DNA of 64,000 nucleotides, from contig JAPTHN010000008.1 in the NCBI GenBank assembly GCA_026936325.1, positions 48,463,706 to 48,527,705 on the forward strand, in the 5' to 3' direction. The stretch comes from Platynereis dumerilii. Taxonomy: Eukaryota > Annelida > Polychaeta > Phyllodocida > Nereididae. Positions within the stretch are counted from its first letter, which is position 1. Every line of letters starts with the position of its first letter. This document shows positions 1 to 12,774 of this stretch, piece by piece. Under the pieces are notes generated by a model that searched no databases, was not told the origin of the DNA, and was given only the letters and a program-made list of their open reading frames with translations. The translations under genes were made by a program, and so were the position numbers.

Positions 1-1660
1 ATTCATGACAATTTTGTGAACCTCGTATTCAGAAAATTCATGATTCAAACCTTCTAAACCAATTGTAACATTTCTTAAATATGACAGATTATCAGTTATT
101 TCTTGATAAAAGTTCTCATCAAAATTACAATTAACCAAATTATCATTATATAATCCATGATAATCATTTTTTAAATTTGTTTATTACAGCTAGATGTGAA
201 TTAACTACATTTCCATTTTCATCATAAATTTCAAAAGGAATACAAAATTTCTTTTTAGGACCAAGATTTTTCAATAGTTTCCAAAATTCATTTGGATCTT
301 TGACAGAAATATTTTCTATTTTTTCACAGTTTTCCTTTTTAAATTTCCTCTCTAGTTTTCTATACGTTCGATCAAAATTATTTTGAGCATCATAAAATCA
401 AGTCTTTCCTCCCTTCTGTTATTTTTTTGTTCTTTTAAGAAAACATCTTCTTTTTCTCGTAAGATATTCCATAAAGATTGCAGTTCATCACACCAAAAAG
501 GTTTACAACATTTTTCAAAAACTTTTTTCTGATTTGGTAATATCTTCTTTTTTTTAAAACACTTGTCCATTTCTTGATAGTAAATTTCACATAGATTAGC
601 ATACACACTATCTATATCATTGAGATTTGAACATTGTTCAATTTTTTCTAAAATATAATGAAAATCAAAATTTACTTGGTTTGATGAAAGAAATTGTTCA
701 GGAATATCAGTTATTTGAAATCGCTTAAAGTAAGTATATGGTACGTGATTAAAAATATCATCACTTGTTATATCAATGGAATCAGGAGTGTGTATTGTTG
801 ACAGATCTATTACTGGTATTCTAACAGTTATGTTTAGTAATGAGTGGTCAGGAATACAACCAGATATATCAGCATTTTGGATATTACATACATCTTCAAA
901 TATATTTTTAGAATTAAGTACTTTAAAAGCTACACAAGTATTAAAGCTGTCAATAGATGTAATAAAATAATCTACAACAGATTTCCCTCTGGTAGAAATA
1001 AAAGTATAATTATCATTTTCATTATTCAAACGTCCATTTATAACACACAATTTGTTTTCCAACAAAAATTCAATTAAAGCTTCACCGTGTTTGTTTGATA
1101 TTTTGTCTAGATTTTTCCTTTCTGGTACATTGTCTAACACTGATATAATATCTTGCTTGGATCCAATTCTAGCATTAAAATCACCACACAAGTACACAGA
1201 ATCACATTCATCAGCATTTTGGTAAATCACATTTGTAATAAATTCAAAGAATTCTTCCGCATTTCTACCCCATGGGGAATTTTCAGGTGGTAAATATATA
1301 GCAACAAATAAAAATTTATAAGAAGTATCCTCATGTGAAATTATAAATACTGAGATACCTTCAAGAATACCTTTGCATTCTATCTTGAATTTGTTTAAAA
1401 AAGAGTTTTTAAAAATAACAGCAATTCCACCAAAGTTACGTCTTGAATTGACATGTCTATGAGTTCTATTATTACAATATGTTTCATATCCGGAAATTTC
1501 AATTTTATCATTTGGTTTCAGATGTGTTTCAATTAAAACTAATATATCAAAATTTAATTCATTAATAATGCTAATAAAATTGTCACTCTTTCTATCTGTC
1601 CATCCATTTATATTCCATGATGCAAAATTTAAATCACAAAAAGAGGGCTGGGGATTGTCC
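1..1660 (-). mobile_element. LINE, endonuclease part of ORF2
   Basis: Minus-strand reading from about 1650 down to the window edge gives an APE-type endonuclease domain of a non-LTR retrotransposon. Visible signatures are a WNINGW-like start, an ETHL segment, a GDFNARIG catalytic strand near 1170-1190 and a PDHSLL motif near 820-840. The linker toward the reverse transcriptase contains the DPNEFWKLL phrase common in CR1/L2-like and related clades. The reading frame is open from 1230 to 352; the N-terminal part (1650-1230) and the part below 350 read in the same style but are not one uninterrupted frame, so the copy is decayed. Reverse transcriptase is not in the window. Clade assignment is uncertain. 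Confidence 0.8.
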
Positions 1661-2410
1661 TAATGTCTTTGGTTCCAAAAGTATAAGTTGCAAGAGGTAT
1701 AGCCAGTTTGGATAGGGCTTTGAAATTGCCTCACCTCTGGAGTGCTAAAAAATTAAATTATTTGTATAAGGCTGAAATCTATGATCCTTTTTTATTTTTT
1801 GCTTGATACTCTAATCTCACTATCATGATGCAGATGGTGTTAGCCTTGACAAAACAGTATAATCCGGATGATTCATGTATTTTCAGTAGAATCAGCACCG
1901 AAAATCTCCTCAACGGCACAGGTGAAACTGCATTGATGATCATCACAATTCCTTTGAGTCAAGTGCAAGGTTGAAATGCTTTTCAAACACTTTAATCAGT
2001 AGAATAGGGCTACTGATGAAGTCACTTCATCTGAAGCTGATGGACCCAAAGTCCACTGTTCATTCCTGAGGCAAATAATCTCATAGACAGGGCCAGTTGT
2101 ATTGGCTGAACTCGATGGCCCCTGAAAACTGTCATGGGCCTATACCTGCTCCTGCCCAGCAACTCTGCTGATGTTGTCTCCTGTTGCTTGGTCTTGGAAG
2201 GTTGTACACCAAGTTTCATTTGTCTCCTTTCAATATATGGCTGAAGTTGTTCGTTAAGGTTTGCTGCTATGCGGCCCATTTTTTCTTTCTTGAAAAGGCT
2301 ACTTCAATACCAGTGGCATTCAACACAATGCTTACTCCTAAATTGTGTGATGATGAAAAACAATACTGATGCTGCAGAGTAGAAACAAATGGCAAAATGG
2401 CATTACTCAC
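1661..2410. other. Intergenic/intronic stretch, nothing recognised
   Basis: Between the LINE fragment and exon 2 of lectin gene C. A minus-strand open frame at 2022-2279 shows no recognisable domain. The expected third lectin exon of gene C was looked for on the minus strand here and not found; it may lie left of the window. Confidence 0.5.
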
Positions 2411-2843
2411 CATCAATAAAAATCTTCACAGCTTGAATTTCTTCGTGTGAATCAGTTTTGGCCAAATACCCTCCCTTTGTTGCGCAAGCTGACATTTTGA
2501 CATCAAAAGTACCATGTTGTAGGTCAAGCCAGTAGCAGCTGTTTTCGATCTCAGTGAAACCCAGAGGACATCTCCTTGGGCCTGGAATGATATTGTACAT
2601 TACAATTTTTTAGCAGAAATATTGTTCGACCTATTCTTGTTTCCCATTGATTCCTATAATGAACTGGTTTTGCAAAAATTATTGCAGTGGCATTAAAAGG
2701 TATACGATGCCAAAGATATGAACTGCTCCATAATATTATGTCAATGAAAGTTACTCTGCTGAGAAGGAAAACTAAATGCAGTTGGCAAGCCGAGGCGTAT
2801 GGGTCAATTAACGCTACTTTCAAAATGTTAAACCTGCCTGCCC

Positions 2844-2874
<31 letters not shown>

Positions 2875-4191
2875 CTTTATTAATCACAAAGATTGTGAAA
2901 CTTGGCATGTGTACTCATATACAGGAAAGAAACAATCAATCACACAGAGAGGATTCACACAGTCAAACATACATCTTAAACACATACATTCAATCACAGA
3001 CATACAAGTTAAAGTTTATTTAAAAGCCGGATACTAGATGGTACAAATGAGTGTGAATACCTTGAAGTTCTACATTTAGCTGATACGAATCTTCGTCCAG
3101 ATGGTAACACTTTATAGCTGGTATTCAATGGGTGCTGATTGTCTTTTATGATTGTCTTACATCTGATATCACAGTATTTTACATATATATCTTCAATTGG
3201 AGTATTGTCAATTCCTAACTTTCTACACATATTTATAACCTTTCTGATTTTCTGCTTGGATTCATTGTTTGAGTTACCGTACCAGCATGTGATAGAAAAA
3301 GAGATGACAGATTGTATGACGGCATTATAAAACATTTCTATAACTTTAGTGCAGATGTTAAGCTTGTACAGTTGTCTCACAAAGTATACCCTTTTGATGA
3401 CCTTTTTGTATACACTTTCAACATTATCAGAAAAACAAAGCTTGTCATCAATCTGTGTACCAAGATATTTGTATACTGCAACATTTTCAACGATTACATC
3501 ATTAATCAATAGAGTATTATCAATTGCTGGTGATTTTCTGAAATCTACTGAGTAAGAACTGTGAGACTCCTTTGATATTGCAGTCTATCGGAAAACATCA
3601 AGGGATGGAATAATTTTGCAGTCAATTATAACTTGTTCTGATTATTTCAGCATGACATTTTGAAAACGGTAAAGACGTATACTCGTATAGTAATGAATAA
3701 ATCAGGACACAGTGTTGGAACAGTTTACATGCACATCACTGTCACTTTTCTCACTGGCTGAAATTTTTAACACAATATTTGAGATAATATTCTTTTAATC
3801 CCCCTTTTTCCCAGTGACATAAACAAATGATCTAATTGTGATAGATGTTCTGTTTCTTTGATTGATGGAAAAATTTGCTTTTAATTTTACCCATTAAGTA
3901 AATTTCGCCTCCGTTTAGCTGTCCAATGTCAACCAGCCCATTTCCAACCGGATTCAAGAAACATTTGTGAGCAGTCTTGTTTATCTTGTAGATACCAATG
4001 AAGCCATCTTGATTCAACATGTTAATCAATTTGGACAGGCTTGAAACATCCTCACTTGTAATAGAACAGTTCAAACTAGTCGCATCTCCAATATAATCCT
4101 TGCGCAGATATCTGATATTATGTCCTGGCCAGCACAAAACTGGGAGAGCAGCCAAATACACTGACCACAAAACTAAATAGTTAGTACCCAT
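2411..4191 (-). CDS. C-type lectin-like gene C (two exons seen)
   Basis: Exon 1 (4191-3891) starts with ATG at 4191 and encodes a hydrophobic signal peptide, then a roughly 75-residue module with two cysteines (LRKDY... LINMLNQDGFIGIYK... GGEIY). It ends in a phase 1 donor (GTAAAA). Exon 2 (2581-2411, 57 codons) has an AG acceptor and a GTGAGT donor and encodes the first half of a C-type lectin domain: CPLGFTE, CYWLDL and the ACATKGGYLAK helix. The exon containing the calcium-binding half was not found in the window. The same exon plan and phases occur in genes A, B and D here. A LINE tail sits in the intron. Likely secreted; ligand unknown. It could be an intact gene continuing to the left or a two-exon remnant. 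Confidence 0.75.
2844..3575 (-). mobile_element. LINE, 5'-truncated 3' end
   Basis: The minus-strand frame 3509-3009 encodes the C-terminal end of a LINE ORF2. It has YKYLGTQIDDKL, the region after the reverse transcriptase that is typical of Rex1/CR1-like proteins, then an ITCWYGN segment and a final arginine/serine-rich tail. A short 3' UTR follows and the copy ends in an (ATT)n tail at about 2844-2876, as expected for target-primed insertion. It lies in the intron of lectin gene C, in the same orientation as the gene. Confidence 0.85.
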
Positions 4192-4513
4192 CTTGACTTC
4201 TTATGATCCTTCTGCCGTTAAGTTATTCAATTAAAAATACCTCTTAGAGATTCGCATGATAATCCATCATAGGACCAATATTGCTCATGAATAATTTTTT
4301 ATATATTGATTACTGTATTCAAGTGTGTTTTATTTTGAGTGAGACTGAAATGCCTATGCTGGGAATTAACAACATGTCAGATCAATGCATCATCCAATTA
4401 TTATGGATTATTTCTTACACTTGCCATGCATTGTATATAAAATTATGGAATGTTTCTTGCTCTTAAATAAAATTATCAGAATAGTCATGACAGTATGGTA
4501 TTGAAGATACGTA

Positions 4514-5416
4514 GGGGAGAGCGGGGCACTGTGTGCCACTTTTCTCATTTTTCCTGAGTCTGAAGTTTCAATGGTAAATAGCTGGTTGCTTTATGCAATC
4601 ATAGCAAGACCTCTTCGCTACAATATTCAGTGTAGTTACATTATATTTTTAAGTTTTGAATAGTCAAAACATTGTATTTATAAAATTTTGTCAAGCGGCT
4701 CATCGTGCCCTGACCCTGGGGCAATATGAGCCATGGCATGGGAGGCTGTTTACAAACATGTATTATCCTTCTCATACAATTGTAAAAAAGTGATACCTCA
4801 TAAACCAGATGATTAACTTGAAATTTCCCCTTGGCAATACCACAATATGGAACAGATGCATTTTGCATATTTTTCTATGAAAATAGCACAAATGTGTCCT
4901 AAACAGCTGCTGATGTCTTGCACTATAGTTCTGGAATTACAGCAGTAGAGTTGTTGTTACAATTCAGCTTTAACTGCATGAGGAGGTACATTAAAACTCT
5001 ATTCAAACTGGCTCATGGTGCCCCATCTCCAAGTGGCTCATGGTACCCCATTTGTATTTTTCATCTATTAGTGCATATCACCATTTTCCAGTTTATCATA
5101 GTATCAATGTTATGACGTCATCCTGGCGCATACCTTACCTTCTGTAAAAAGAGTTTTATGATGATGCCGGAAATAGTACCAGAAGAAAAAGTTCCACCAC
5201 CCAATATTTTACTTTTCACTCAAATTTACTGGTCAAAAGAATTTTTTTTAAATTCTTGGGCCTACTTTGAAAAGAAAGACTATGATTGCTACCCTAGCTA
5301 TTTCTACACTAATAAAGGAATATATGGTCTTCCTATCGAGCAGTTCTATCACGCCATTTGTTTTGTAGGGGCCATGGCTCACGGTGCCCCGTGGCTCATG
5401 GTGCCCCACTCTCCCC
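4514..5416. mobile_element. MITE with GGGGAGAGC inverted ends, copy 1
   Basis: The left end GGGGAGAGCGGGGCAC is matched in inverse orientation by the right end GTGCCCCACTCTCCCC. Internally the phrase GGCTCATGGTGCCCC or close variants recurs at about 4697, 5010, 5030, 5375 and 5392. A second copy lies at 49978-50763. No transposase remnant is seen. A target duplication is not clear, so I do not assign a superfamily. Confidence 0.75.
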
Positions 5417-6117
5417 ATCCCTGCAGGAAAACTATGTCATACAAAGGTAAAAGTTTGTACAGAGTTTGGTTATTATTTACTGTCAAACATTTAGTCATAT
5501 GTTTGGTTCGGAGTTACATCCAGTGTTCGACTATCAGGTAAGACAAAATGTTTGAGATGCACACAAGTTATAAATATGTTCGATTGAGGGGCATGTCCGA
5601 CATTCTATTTTGGAAGAATGTGGAGTAAATTATCAACCTAGACATCCTTGCGTGAAAAAAAATTCCAGATTGATTCCAAAAAGTTACGAAAATAACCTAA
5701 TGCATGAAAAAGCATTGTCTTCCTTTGTAACTATGTATATATTAAATCACTCAAAACTGTATTGAACAAATTTTATCGTTGAAAATGGTAATTACTGTAC
5801 CACCTTATAGCTAATTGCTGATTAGAGGTCCGAACAGTTTCAAATTTTGAATGCAACTTGGTCTTGTGATGTTGCCGGCTTAAAAATGCTTGTATGATTT
5901 GTTATGGTTCAATGCATATAACATAATTATCTAGCAGTCATAGGCGTAGAAACCAGGGAGGGGAGGGGTAGGAGAGGGGGCAGCTGCTCCCCTAAAACTC
6001 TGATAACCTTGTAAATTGATATTGTATTCTGACAAAGACAATTTGGACAGAGGGCAGCATGGCCCTAGCAATACCAATTTGTGACTGCCTCGCACTTAAG
6101 CCTATGCTGGCAGCTTA

Positions 6118-7379
6118 CAGTACAACCATCTTAAAATGGCTCAATATATCGATCTGTAGTGATACAAATCTATCCATATACTTAGTGATCTGGATTGATC
6201 TGAGATGACTAATATCGATCTATAGTGATCTGTAGTGATCTGTATACCAAACTGCCATCAGTCAATAATTGCAGCTATTATTGACACCTCTTAAGACAAA
6301 CATGGGGTGTGGAGGGGTGGGGGTACAAATTGGAGACTACCTGTCTGGTTGATTGTATTACCAATTGCCTTCACAATAGCTTAAACCCATGTGGGTCCAT
6401 TGTTTGATGCAGCTGAAGTATATTAATTATTACAAACTAAATTATATTTAAATTATTAAAAATTAAATTTTCAATTTTGTGAAGAATTTCCCAGAAAACG
6501 TTGATTCGACAATTGGCTTAGATTCGGTTATAATTGAAATAGGGACGCAATTTAAAAGCAAAATATATAGCTTTGATATAGGAGAAAACAATGGTGAAAT
6601 ATTTATGGCTGTATCTGTAATATTAAGGTCAGGGTAAGCCTGTAAAGCACCGTGTTTTATTTGCGGGAAATTTGCGATGTTGTGGAGAATTTGCCCAAAA
6701 AAGATTAATTTGATAATTGGTTTAAATTCGGTTATAATTGAGCTAGAGACAAAATTTCAAAGCTACACATATAGTTTAGGTATGGGAGAAGACAATGGCG
6801 AAAGTTTTTCGGTCATATCTTCAATACTAAGTTCAGAATAAGGCCGCAAACTAGCTAGGTTTAATTTTCCGAATTTGTGTTGTACCAGGAAAAGGTGAAA
6901 TCAGAAACTTAGGTAATTACCGTAATTTAAGTTAAAATTTAGCTATTTCGGCTGTTTAAAAGGCTATATGAATGATTTAGATACAAATGCAACAGAGAAA
7001 GAATTTTAGTTCTATTTTTTAAACTCAGGTCAGGGAGAGTCTGAAAACTTTGATGTTTTATAATTTTGAATTACTGAGAGTTGATTCATAAATGTTAAGG
7101 ATGCAGTTTTTTATATTGGAATAAATGCATTTTATTGGTATGAAAGGTTTCACTGCAAGTTCATTTCATTAAACATCCCAATCTTGAACCAACAATACCA
7201 GCATTTGCTTTAGTGTTGAACATTTACACTAGGCCGCAGCACCTGTACTATCACTGCAGATCACAATAGATCACAAAGTATCAGATCACTCAGTATCAAT
7301 CCGGATCACTACATATCTATTGGGATTGACAGATAAGTGTCGATCACAACTGACGAGCCACTTTATGATGGTTGTACTG
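6118..7379. mobile_element. TA-flanked MITE with CAGTACAACCAT ends
   Basis: The two ends are inverted copies beginning CAGTACAACCATC, followed by a shared TGGCTC. The flanks are TA at 6116-6117 and TA at 7380-7381, the target duplication of Tc1/mariner-type elements. Next to each end are clusters of GATC-containing words: GTGATCTGTAGTGATC types on the left (6150-6245), GATCAC types on the right (7255-7350). No transposase is seen, so it is non-autonomous. Confidence 0.8.
6478..6850 (+). repeat. Internal tandem duplication of about 200 bp
   Basis: The block from about 6478 to 6650 is repeated at about 6682-6850 with divergence (ATTCGGTTATAATTGA, ATATAG, GGAGAA-ACAATGG occur in both in the same order). 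A weaker third unit may follow to about 7050. The repeat lies inside the TA-flanked MITE. Confidence 0.7.
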
Positions 7380-7500
7380 TAGGTGACAAAAATCAAACCA
7401 ATTAGATGACTTGAGGTCCTCATCTAATAAGTTTGAAGGAAACCAACAAAAAACTGTCAATGACGTGGCAAAGCCAGTTTGCAAATTGACAAGAAGGAAA

Positions 7501-8751
7501 TTAATTATTTTTTTAAAATCTGCAAAGAGCTCTAAGACACGTGTTCAGATTAAAATACCTGAATTATTTATTGGTAACTTGGGTGATGACATTGATATTC
7601 AATAGCACAACTAATTTGTCTCTCACAATTCATACAGATATTGATGCCAAAGTTCACTTCATTCACATGCTTTGTATAGGCGCATGGGACACACATTGGG
7701 TGACTGGCCATGAAATATGCTGTGCATCATTAAAAATACAGCATTGTTAGGGATCCAACATTTAATCTTAAATGGGGGGGGGGGGTTGGAGTTTTAAATT
7801 TTTTAATAAATAATTTCTTGCTCTGTTTTGTGAAATAAGTATATCCTTCTGGGCAGTCTTAAAACAAATAATTCCTGGTGGGATTATTTCTTAACAAGGT
7901 GTTGCTTGATTTAGAAATGAAAAAAAAACAAAAAAAACTTTTAAGCCCCCTCCCTACCCCCGCTGGAAATTAAATGGTGGTCCCCTTATCAAATTTAGCA
8001 AATATCTCAAAAATTTCAAGAAAATTTATTTATACTTTCTATGTAACCCAATGCTCGTTTTGGTGTGTTCTCTTTGAAAAATCAGGTAACAAGCTACAGA
8101 GCACCAGAAAATGCACCTATGGCTAATGAAAACCTTGTTCTCAATCATTTATATGCATATGAATGACCTATGGAAGTCAGGGCCTTGTTTTGTTCCAAAT
8201 TATGGGGGGACAACTCGGGTAAGTGCTCAATCCCGAAGTTGATTACGAGACGCGTCATTTTTCATCGCATTTCTGCAAAACCTAGAATTATGTCACTTGA
8301 ATTTTCTAAGGCCTATGATGGCTGCCCATCTCAATACAAACTAAAGCAACCAAGTAAAAAACAATGGAAATGCTACCTTTTGCCAAATTATTTAATCCAA
8401 TTTCATTTCATGCCTTGTCAATAACAGTAGGCCTATAAATTAAAAAACTTAACTCTTCCATGAATATCCAGACGATCTTAAAATATGTCTTTTATTTTGA
8501 CTTTTTTTAAATTAAATTTTGAATCAGAAAAACTAAGATTGTCAAACTATCAAAGGTATGGCCTCTTCTAGAATAAAATGTGACATTGTTCATTGGTTTC
8601 TCGAAATATAAAAATTAACAAAACAAAAATAACAGTCTTGCTATAACCCTACTTGAAGTTTTGGTCAAAATAATATTAAATACCCAAACTTGTCAAGAGT
8701 CAACAAACCCACGTTTACAAGAATTCGCATTTAAGTACTTTTGGATGTTAT
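7501..8751. other. No gene or element recognised
   Basis: AT-rich sequence with short homopolymer runs (a G run near 7771, A runs near 7920). Short open frames at 7541-7750 and 8170-8424 have no recognisable domain. Confidence 0.5.
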
Positions 8752-9265
8752 TGCGCTGCCCTGGGGGTGCCCCCCCCCCCTTGGGCAAGCCCTTGGTTTT
8801 GTAAGCAAGCTTTTTTGCACACACTGAAATGTTAACATTCTTGCCCCAATTTTATGTAAAAGCTACTGGGCACCTGCCACTACTTTCAGAGCCCTTCTTC
8901 ACTGTATGTTACGTTACTGTCATAAAGTTTGTCCCCGAATCTTTAAACTAACATTTAGTGCCTTTATTGTGACATTTTGAAAGTATTTCTTGCCCAGTTC
9001 TACACACACTTGCGCTGCCCTGGGGGTGCCTCCCCTTGGGCAAGCCCTTGGTTGCGTAAGTAAGCTTTTTTGCACACACTGAAATGTTAACATTCTTGCC
9101 CCAATTTTATGTAAAAGCTACTGGGCACCGCCACTACTTTCAGAGCCCTTCTTCACTGTATGTTACGTTACTGTCATAAAGTTTGTCCCCGAATCTTTAA
9201 ACTAACATTTAGTGCCTTTATTGTGACATTTTGAAAGTATTTCTGGCCCAGTTCTACACACACAC
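8752..9265 (+). repeat. Recent direct tandem duplication, unit about 259 bp
   Basis: TGCGCTGCCCTGG starts at 8752 and again at 9011, and both copies then run nearly identically to TTCTACACACAC. Differences are few: a longer C run in copy 1, GCACCTGCC versus GCACCGCC, TTGCCC versus GGCCC. No coding content is seen. Confidence 0.9.
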
Positions 9266-10003
9266 TCCCCCAGTGTGGCTATGGCTGCATTAGCCTGGTC
9301 TCCTGGCCTGTATGCATTCACATAGCAGGGCACAGGACTATGGCTGCATCACAGTCATCATTAAGGGGGAGGGGCACTCGCTTTCAATTCAGTGAGATTT
9401 GTTTTACAGCTTTTTTGGTTCCTATGACATAGTGGGGCTCTACTGGACTAATAAAATGAATTGAACTCACTTAATTCTGAAAAAACATGCAATTGTGTTG
9501 ATTGGTATTGTTTCAATGTTCTATTTAGAATTGGCAGATCTAATCTTTAATTTCAAATATAAGTACAATGATTTTTTTACTTGATTTGTGCAGTTGGTCT
9601 ATGTCAGTGTTTGCTTGTACTCAATTAATCTCAACAGGAAGTTTATTGAAAATGGTACAATCATATTAAAAATCTAATGGACAATATTTCATGTGAAATG
9701 TTATTCACAGTACTATTAGCTGACAATGATAAGAAAGCCTAAAGAAAAACATACCTTAATTCATGTTCACATATCAAGTATTCCCTTAGAAGTGAAAAAA
9801 GCAGGTCAGCATATACTTTATACTTCAAGAATGTCCATTTATCACATGGAACTATGTGTGAGAAACATGACACACCTTGTAGCAGTCCTGTTTGATGTTA
9901 ACTGTAAAAGTTAGCTGTTATCAACAACTTGTTTATACTGAATTTGTCCTAAAAGCATCCTAGTGCCAGCTAGATCCAGTGTTTACAAATTCGGTAGAAA
10001 GAA
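9266..10003. other. No gene or element recognised
   Basis: AT-rich sequence; an open frame at 9726-9914 has no recognisable domain. Confidence 0.45.
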
Positions 10004-10080
10004 TGCAGGAAGGAATGAAGAAAAGAAGGAATGAAGGAAGGAATGAAGGAAGGAATGAACAAAGGCATGAAGGGAGGAAT
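10004..10080 (+). repeat. GGAATGAA microsatellite
   Basis: Imperfect repetition of GGAATGAA-type octamers. Confidence 0.85.
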
Positions 10081-10084
10081 GTAG

Positions 10085-10199
10085 GGCATAATCACGAAAT
10101 AAGCCCCGCACCTCTGACGGAATGAGTGGCAGCCTATGCTTTTCAATGGTTTGGCTCATTCCGTTATCAGAGGGCGGGGGCTATTTTGTAATTATGCCG
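10085..10199. mobile_element. Small foldback element
   Basis: The left arm begins GGCATAATCACGAAATA and contains GCCCCGC and GACGGAATGAG. The right arm is its inverted copy and ends TTTTGTAATTATGCC. Arms of about 45 bp leave a loop of about 25 bp, so the unit can fold into one long hairpin. Confidence 0.75.
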
Positions 10200-10230
10200 A
10201 ATGTAGTGGGGGAAGGAAGGGAAGGCCTCG

Positions 10231-10262
10231 AGATAGATAGACAGATAGATAGACAGCTATAC

Positions 10263-10293
<31 letters not shown>

Positions 10294-10294
10294 C

Positions 10295-10350
<56 letters not shown>
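10231..10350. repeat. (GATA)n microsatellite
   Basis: About 120 bp of GATA with occasional GACA units. Confidence 0.95.
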
Positions 10351-10972
10351 GCAAGCAACTCTTGAAAGTGCTTGCACATTTTTTTTAAGGAATAGCAGTG
10401 GTGCCAATCGTAAATAAGAGAGCAATAACAAGCTGGTAAATTACTCCTGGGCAGAAAGACAGGAGAGTAAAATAAAAGACTGGTGGATAGTTTGGGTCAT
10501 TGGGATGGCCAGGAAATGTGTATTTAGACAAGACAGCAGTGATCATGTGAGCAAAGATTTGGCTGAAATATTACGTGGAGGGATATACACTATAACTACA
10601 GAGACATGTGTGATTCACCCTTAGGACTAAGTCCGGGCAGCGCAACACTCACCGGTTTCCGGTTATGACATTTCTAGTTGATACGTGTTTTTGGCTTCTT
10701 ATTATTTTCTTTTTTTATGCATGTGGTCTGAAAAGTGGGAGTTAATTCCTTATCATTTTTATCCAAATAGGCAGGCGTTTAAATTTAAAAGTAATGCCGA
10801 TGATGAAGGGTGCAAAACCTAAAACTAAAAAAATTGTGAAAAGTGTTGTCATCTTGTGTTTCATTACTTGGAATTAATCTGTACAATGTATCTTTGCCTC
10901 TTTGTCTCTCAATCTCAGAGTTTGGCTTTCCGTCTCAGTCTCACTCTCTGTTTCAGTCGGTCAGTCTTTGTC
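10351..10972. other. No gene recognised
   Basis: Unique-looking sequence between two tetranucleotide arrays; no long open frame apart from frames generated by the arrays. Confidence 0.45.

Positions 10973-11062
<90 letters not shown>
10973..11062. repeat. (CTAT)n microsatellite
   Basis: Nearly perfect CTAT repeats. They open several frames coding repeated YLSI, which are not genes. Confidence 0.95.
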
Positions 11063-11573
11063 CAGCTATACTTTATACCTAAACCTATTACTGCAATATA
11101 TTTGTAGCTGATTGTCTATCACTATCTTGTCATTTACCTATGAAGCAGTGTCAGAGGAGACATGTGGTATAACTGCATTTTAGGATGGTGAGATCATGGG
11201 GCCATATAATTTAAAGTAAAATATCTGCCATGCTCAAGTTCCCAGAATGCATGGATTCCAAGCAACGAAACACAAGATGATTACATCATTCACCATGTTC
11301 ACAGGGGATTTGACAAAGCAAAACTTGTGAGTAACAACACTTTTCGCATTTGTTTAGTTTCAGTTTTTGGCAGTTTTTAGTGTGTTTCACTCGAATGCAA
11401 TTTTCTCAGGAGCCTTGCCATACATCATGTACAGTATGATAAGTCACGTTGATTTGCAAATTTTTCTTTATTACGCCTATTAATAAAACCATCCATTACA
11501 CTTCACAGTTCATGGTCGGCATTACTTGTAAATTTAAATGCCCTCCTATTGGATGCAAAACAATAAGCAATAA

Positions 11574-11968
11574 GGGACCGTTCAGAATTTATGATGGGGG
11601 GGTTGGGAGTTTTGGCCGAGGGAGTAATAACTTTTCACACGAGTTTCAAGGGGGGTATTAATTTTTGACAACACTTCCAAGGGGGGTAAGAAATTTTAAC
11701 ATAGAAAAATTTTTTAAAAACACGCATAAAACTAATTTTATTTGGACTTTTTTATGCGCGAAAGTCCGCAAAATGACGCGAATCTATACGCGTGGCTGTG
11801 TATAACAGTATATATGTGTGTATTGCTTTGTATGTTGAGGAGGGGGGGTACTAAAAATACGAGTGAAACCTAAGGGTGGGGTACTAAAAATCCGCGTTAA
11901 ACTCAATTTTTTAACAGGAAGTTCCAGCAAAATTCCCACCCCCCCCATCATAAATTCTGAACGGTCCC
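11574..11968. mobile_element. MITE with GGGACCGTTCAGAATT ends, copy 1
   Basis: Ends are inverted copies starting GGGACCGTTCAGAATTTATG followed by a run of G (C at the right end). A second, shorter copy lies at 21665-21900, where the flanks are TTA on both sides. Here the flanks are TAA and TTA. The 3-bp TWA-like target and the GGG start would suit a PIF/Harbinger derivative, but a TA target with one extra terminal base is equally possible. Confidence 0.8.
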
Positions 11969-12774
11969 TTAACTCCCGCTTTTCAGACAACCAGCAGAGT
12001 AATTGATGCCGACTTCCTTCACATGCTTTGCATAGGCCGAGTAAACTAGAGTTGGGATGGGGAACGAAAGCACCCCGTCAATGTCTGGCAGCTGTATTAA
12101 TTGTGGGCAGAGGGAAGAAAAGGTTTGGCCCAAAGTCATCAAATTTTGTTAAAAAATAATACATTTCCCCAAAAATAGAGCATCCCACCTTAGTCTACGA
12201 TGCTTTGGTTGGATAAGAATAAATTGTCATATGCATACTTCGTTTGCTGATGAATTTATCATTCATAATCATAAAGTCCAATTAGAGCTGTTTTTCCTAA
12301 GGCATTTACAGTTGTAAATCTCCATAATCCAAAAATGACTTTAGTCGCCAGAAGTGGACAGTCACAGTTTTAAGTTGTTGCATTTTGTTTCAGACGGTTA
12401 CACCTGGAAAACTGTGTTCTGTTGAAGAGTGGCATCACAGTTAGCACAATCCCTTTTAATTATGAATTTTGACAGTTGTTATATAAACCAGTTAGAATGT
12501 TTTCTTGTTTTACACTGTTTTTCTTAGTGGCCAGTAATCCTCTAAGTGTCCACAATCGGAATTTCAGGTGATTACAGCTCAAAATCGCTAGGAAAAAAAA
12601 GCTCTACTACGTGGTGTAGATAGGTTAGTTTATTACAACAAAGATAAATTACTAATTCATACAATGACAACTGTACATACACCTTTGGTTTGAATTTACC
12701 AATGTTCTAGTTATATTGTTTCTCTCATAGTCCCTCTTATATTTACGTGAAATCCAAGTTCTCTTCCATGCTGT

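Larger units (their letters stand above)
5815..7500. repeat. Dispersed repeat split by a MITE
   Basis: The segments 5815-5940 and 7385-7500 match one continuous repeat at 21215-21470 (shared phrases include ACTTGGTC, GGCTTAAAAATG, ATCTAGCAG, ACTGTCAATGA). In this copy the two halves are separated by about 1.4 kb containing the MITE at 6118-7379. Identity of the repeat is unknown. Confidence 0.65.

Noticed and set aside
1661-2410. Third exon of lectin gene C
   Set aside because: No WIGL-type strand or terminal cysteines found on the minus strand here.
10192-11111. Open frames coding repeated YLSI
   Set aside because: They are translations of (GATA)n and (CTAT)n microsatellites, as is the frame at 28458-28799.
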